Part shown: piece after piece, positions 60,924 through 61,589 of the stretch
Layout of the letters: every line of letters begins with the position of its first letter
Numbering within the stretch: position 1 is the first letter of the stretch
Assembly (NCBI GenBank): GCA_025929535.1
Contig: JAICLZ010000019.1
Location: 1 to 61,589 of the forward strand
From: Gemmatimonadaceae bacterium
GTDB lineage: Bacteria > Gemmatimonadota > Gemmatimonadetes > Gemmatimonadales > Gemmatimonadaceae
Reading direction: 5' to 3'
DNA length: 61,589 nt
Translations under genes and position numbers: made by a program
The notes under the pieces: model-generated
Databases searched by the model: none
Seen by the model: the letters and a program-made list of their open reading frames with translations, nothing else
What the model was told of the DNA's origin: nothing

Positions 60924-61589
60924 ATGTTCGGAATGCTGCTGCTGGCGCTGCTCTGTGGCGCGCCATGTGCGAGTCCGGCCGCCGACAGCGCGCTCTCGTG
61001 GCGCTACGATCTTCGCGCGGGCGATCATCTCGTGTATCGCGAGCGCTTCGAGCAGGACATCGATGGACGCGAGATCTACGGCCTGACGTCGGGACGCGAC
61101 GAGCCGTTCGGATCGCCGTTCGTGAGCGCAGCGCGCTACGAGTGGGCATCGCACCTGCTCGTTCCGGTCGCGAGGGCCGATCGGATGCTCGTGGGTGCGC
61201 AGCGCAATCGCGCGCGCGACGACAGCATCTTCACCTCACTCGACACCACGAGCGGCATCCCGGATCAGGAGCGCGAGCGCCGGCACGCGCGCTTCCGCGG
61301 CCGCGATCGCTACGCGCAAGCCAACCTGCTCACCGCGAATGGCGATGCGACCCAGCCGTGGGCCGCGCGCCGCGAGATGCGCAGCAAGATCCTCTGGGAC
61401 GCGTTCGAGCTTCCCTCACTTCCGCCCGGGCCGGTGCGCATCGGCGATCGTTGGCAATCCACCGATCCCTTTGCTTTCGACATGCACGTGACGGGAACCG
61501 ATACCATCGGCGGCGAGCGATGCTTTCGAGCCGAAGGATCCGCGAGCGCCGCGGCGCTGATCCCGCGCCAGGTCGTGGATTCGAGCGCG
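60924..61589 (+). CDS. exported protein of unknown function, 3' end outside window
   Basis: An open frame of 222 codons runs from the ATG at 60924 through the right edge. It begins with a signal peptide (MFGMLLLALLCGAPCASPA) followed by a mature domain with WRYDLRAGDHLVYRERFEQ and, later, LPPGPVRIGDRWQSTDPF. These phrases resemble the envelope-protein fold in which a repeated beta unit describes a property being set and measured. I do not recognise a named family. Codon use and GC match the neighbours. Confidence 0.65.
   Translation, partial: MFGMLLLALLCGAPCASPAADSALSWRYDLRAGDHLVYRERFEQDIDGREIYGLTSGRDEPFGSPFVSAARYEWASHLLVPVARADRMLVGAQRNRARDDSIFTSLDTTSGIPDQERERRHARFRGRDRYAQANLLTANGDATQPWAARREMRSKILWDAFELPSLPPGPVRIGDRWQSTDPFAFDMHVTGTDTIGGERCFRAEGSASAAALIPRQVVDSSA

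Overview
The window is high-GC DNA from a free-living, aerobic, Gram-negative-type bacterium. Many predicted lipoproteins, GTG starts, a large DUF5916 outer-membrane-type protein, a SURF1 homologue and tightly packed short operons would fit Gemmatimonadota. That assignment is an inference, because no rRNA or marker phylogeny is available here. Most of the window looks like ordinary chromosome. There is no CRISPR array, no transposase and no recognisable prophage. Many neighbouring genes are joined by 4-base ATGA or GTGA stop/start overlaps, which argues for translational coupling.

Layout. 1-1.6 kb: the end of a membrane-protein gene, a GT2 glycosyltransferase and a DUF2304 protein. 1.6-4.1 kb: a multicopper oxidase/c-type cytochrome pair and tRNA-Gln. 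4.3-8.6 kb: a metzincin lipoprotein, a TetR regulator divergent from an alpha/beta hydrolase, and a small lipoprotein. 8.6-13.8 kb: a repeat-bearing intergenic region, tRNA-Ala, threonine dehydratase, a PMT-type glycosyltransferase, RNase Z and two small genes. 13.8-20 kb: a hybrid histidine kinase, a thioesterase and two lipoproteins. 20-24.9 kb: a class V aminotransferase-fold enzyme, a beta-hydroxyacid dehydrogenase and the DUF5916 protein.

24.9-30.5 kb: an unusual module. A PAAR-repeat protein is divergent from a LysM/peptidoglycan-binding protein, an OmpA-like/peptidoglycan-binding protein and an 809-residue protein of unknown function. It looks like a spike-and-cargo cassette of a contractile injection apparatus, but no sheath, tube or VgrG gene is present.

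30.5-38.5 kb: acyl-CoA dehydrogenase, SURF1, DUF72, then an MhqR-like quinone/electrophile-response neighbourhood (MarR regulator, ring-cleaving dioxygenase of the MhqO type, MhqD-like hydrolase). Matching inverted repeats precede the regulator and dioxygenase genes. A DUF188 (YaiI) pseudogene with an internal deletion lies among them. 38.5-43.3 kb: an overlapping ABC-exporter operon whose last gene fuses an FtsX-like membrane segment to a CrtC/AttH-like lipocalin domain.

43.4-51.5 kb: nucleoside hydrolase, a 3-hydroxyacyl-CoA dehydrogenase-like enzyme, nitronate monooxygenase, an MntR-Nramp-universal stress protein operon with a GTTAA-box operator, LD-carboxypeptidase-rhodanese-Nudix, and a Gly/Ser-rich protein with a strong terminator. 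51.5-58.2 kb: an HpnB-like glycosyltransferase, then a two-gene module of a large adenine-specific DNA methyltransferase overlapping an SNF2-type helicase, a candidate phage-defence system. 58.2-61.6 kb: a serine hydrolase, a lipoprotein, a cupin and a gene cut by the right edge.
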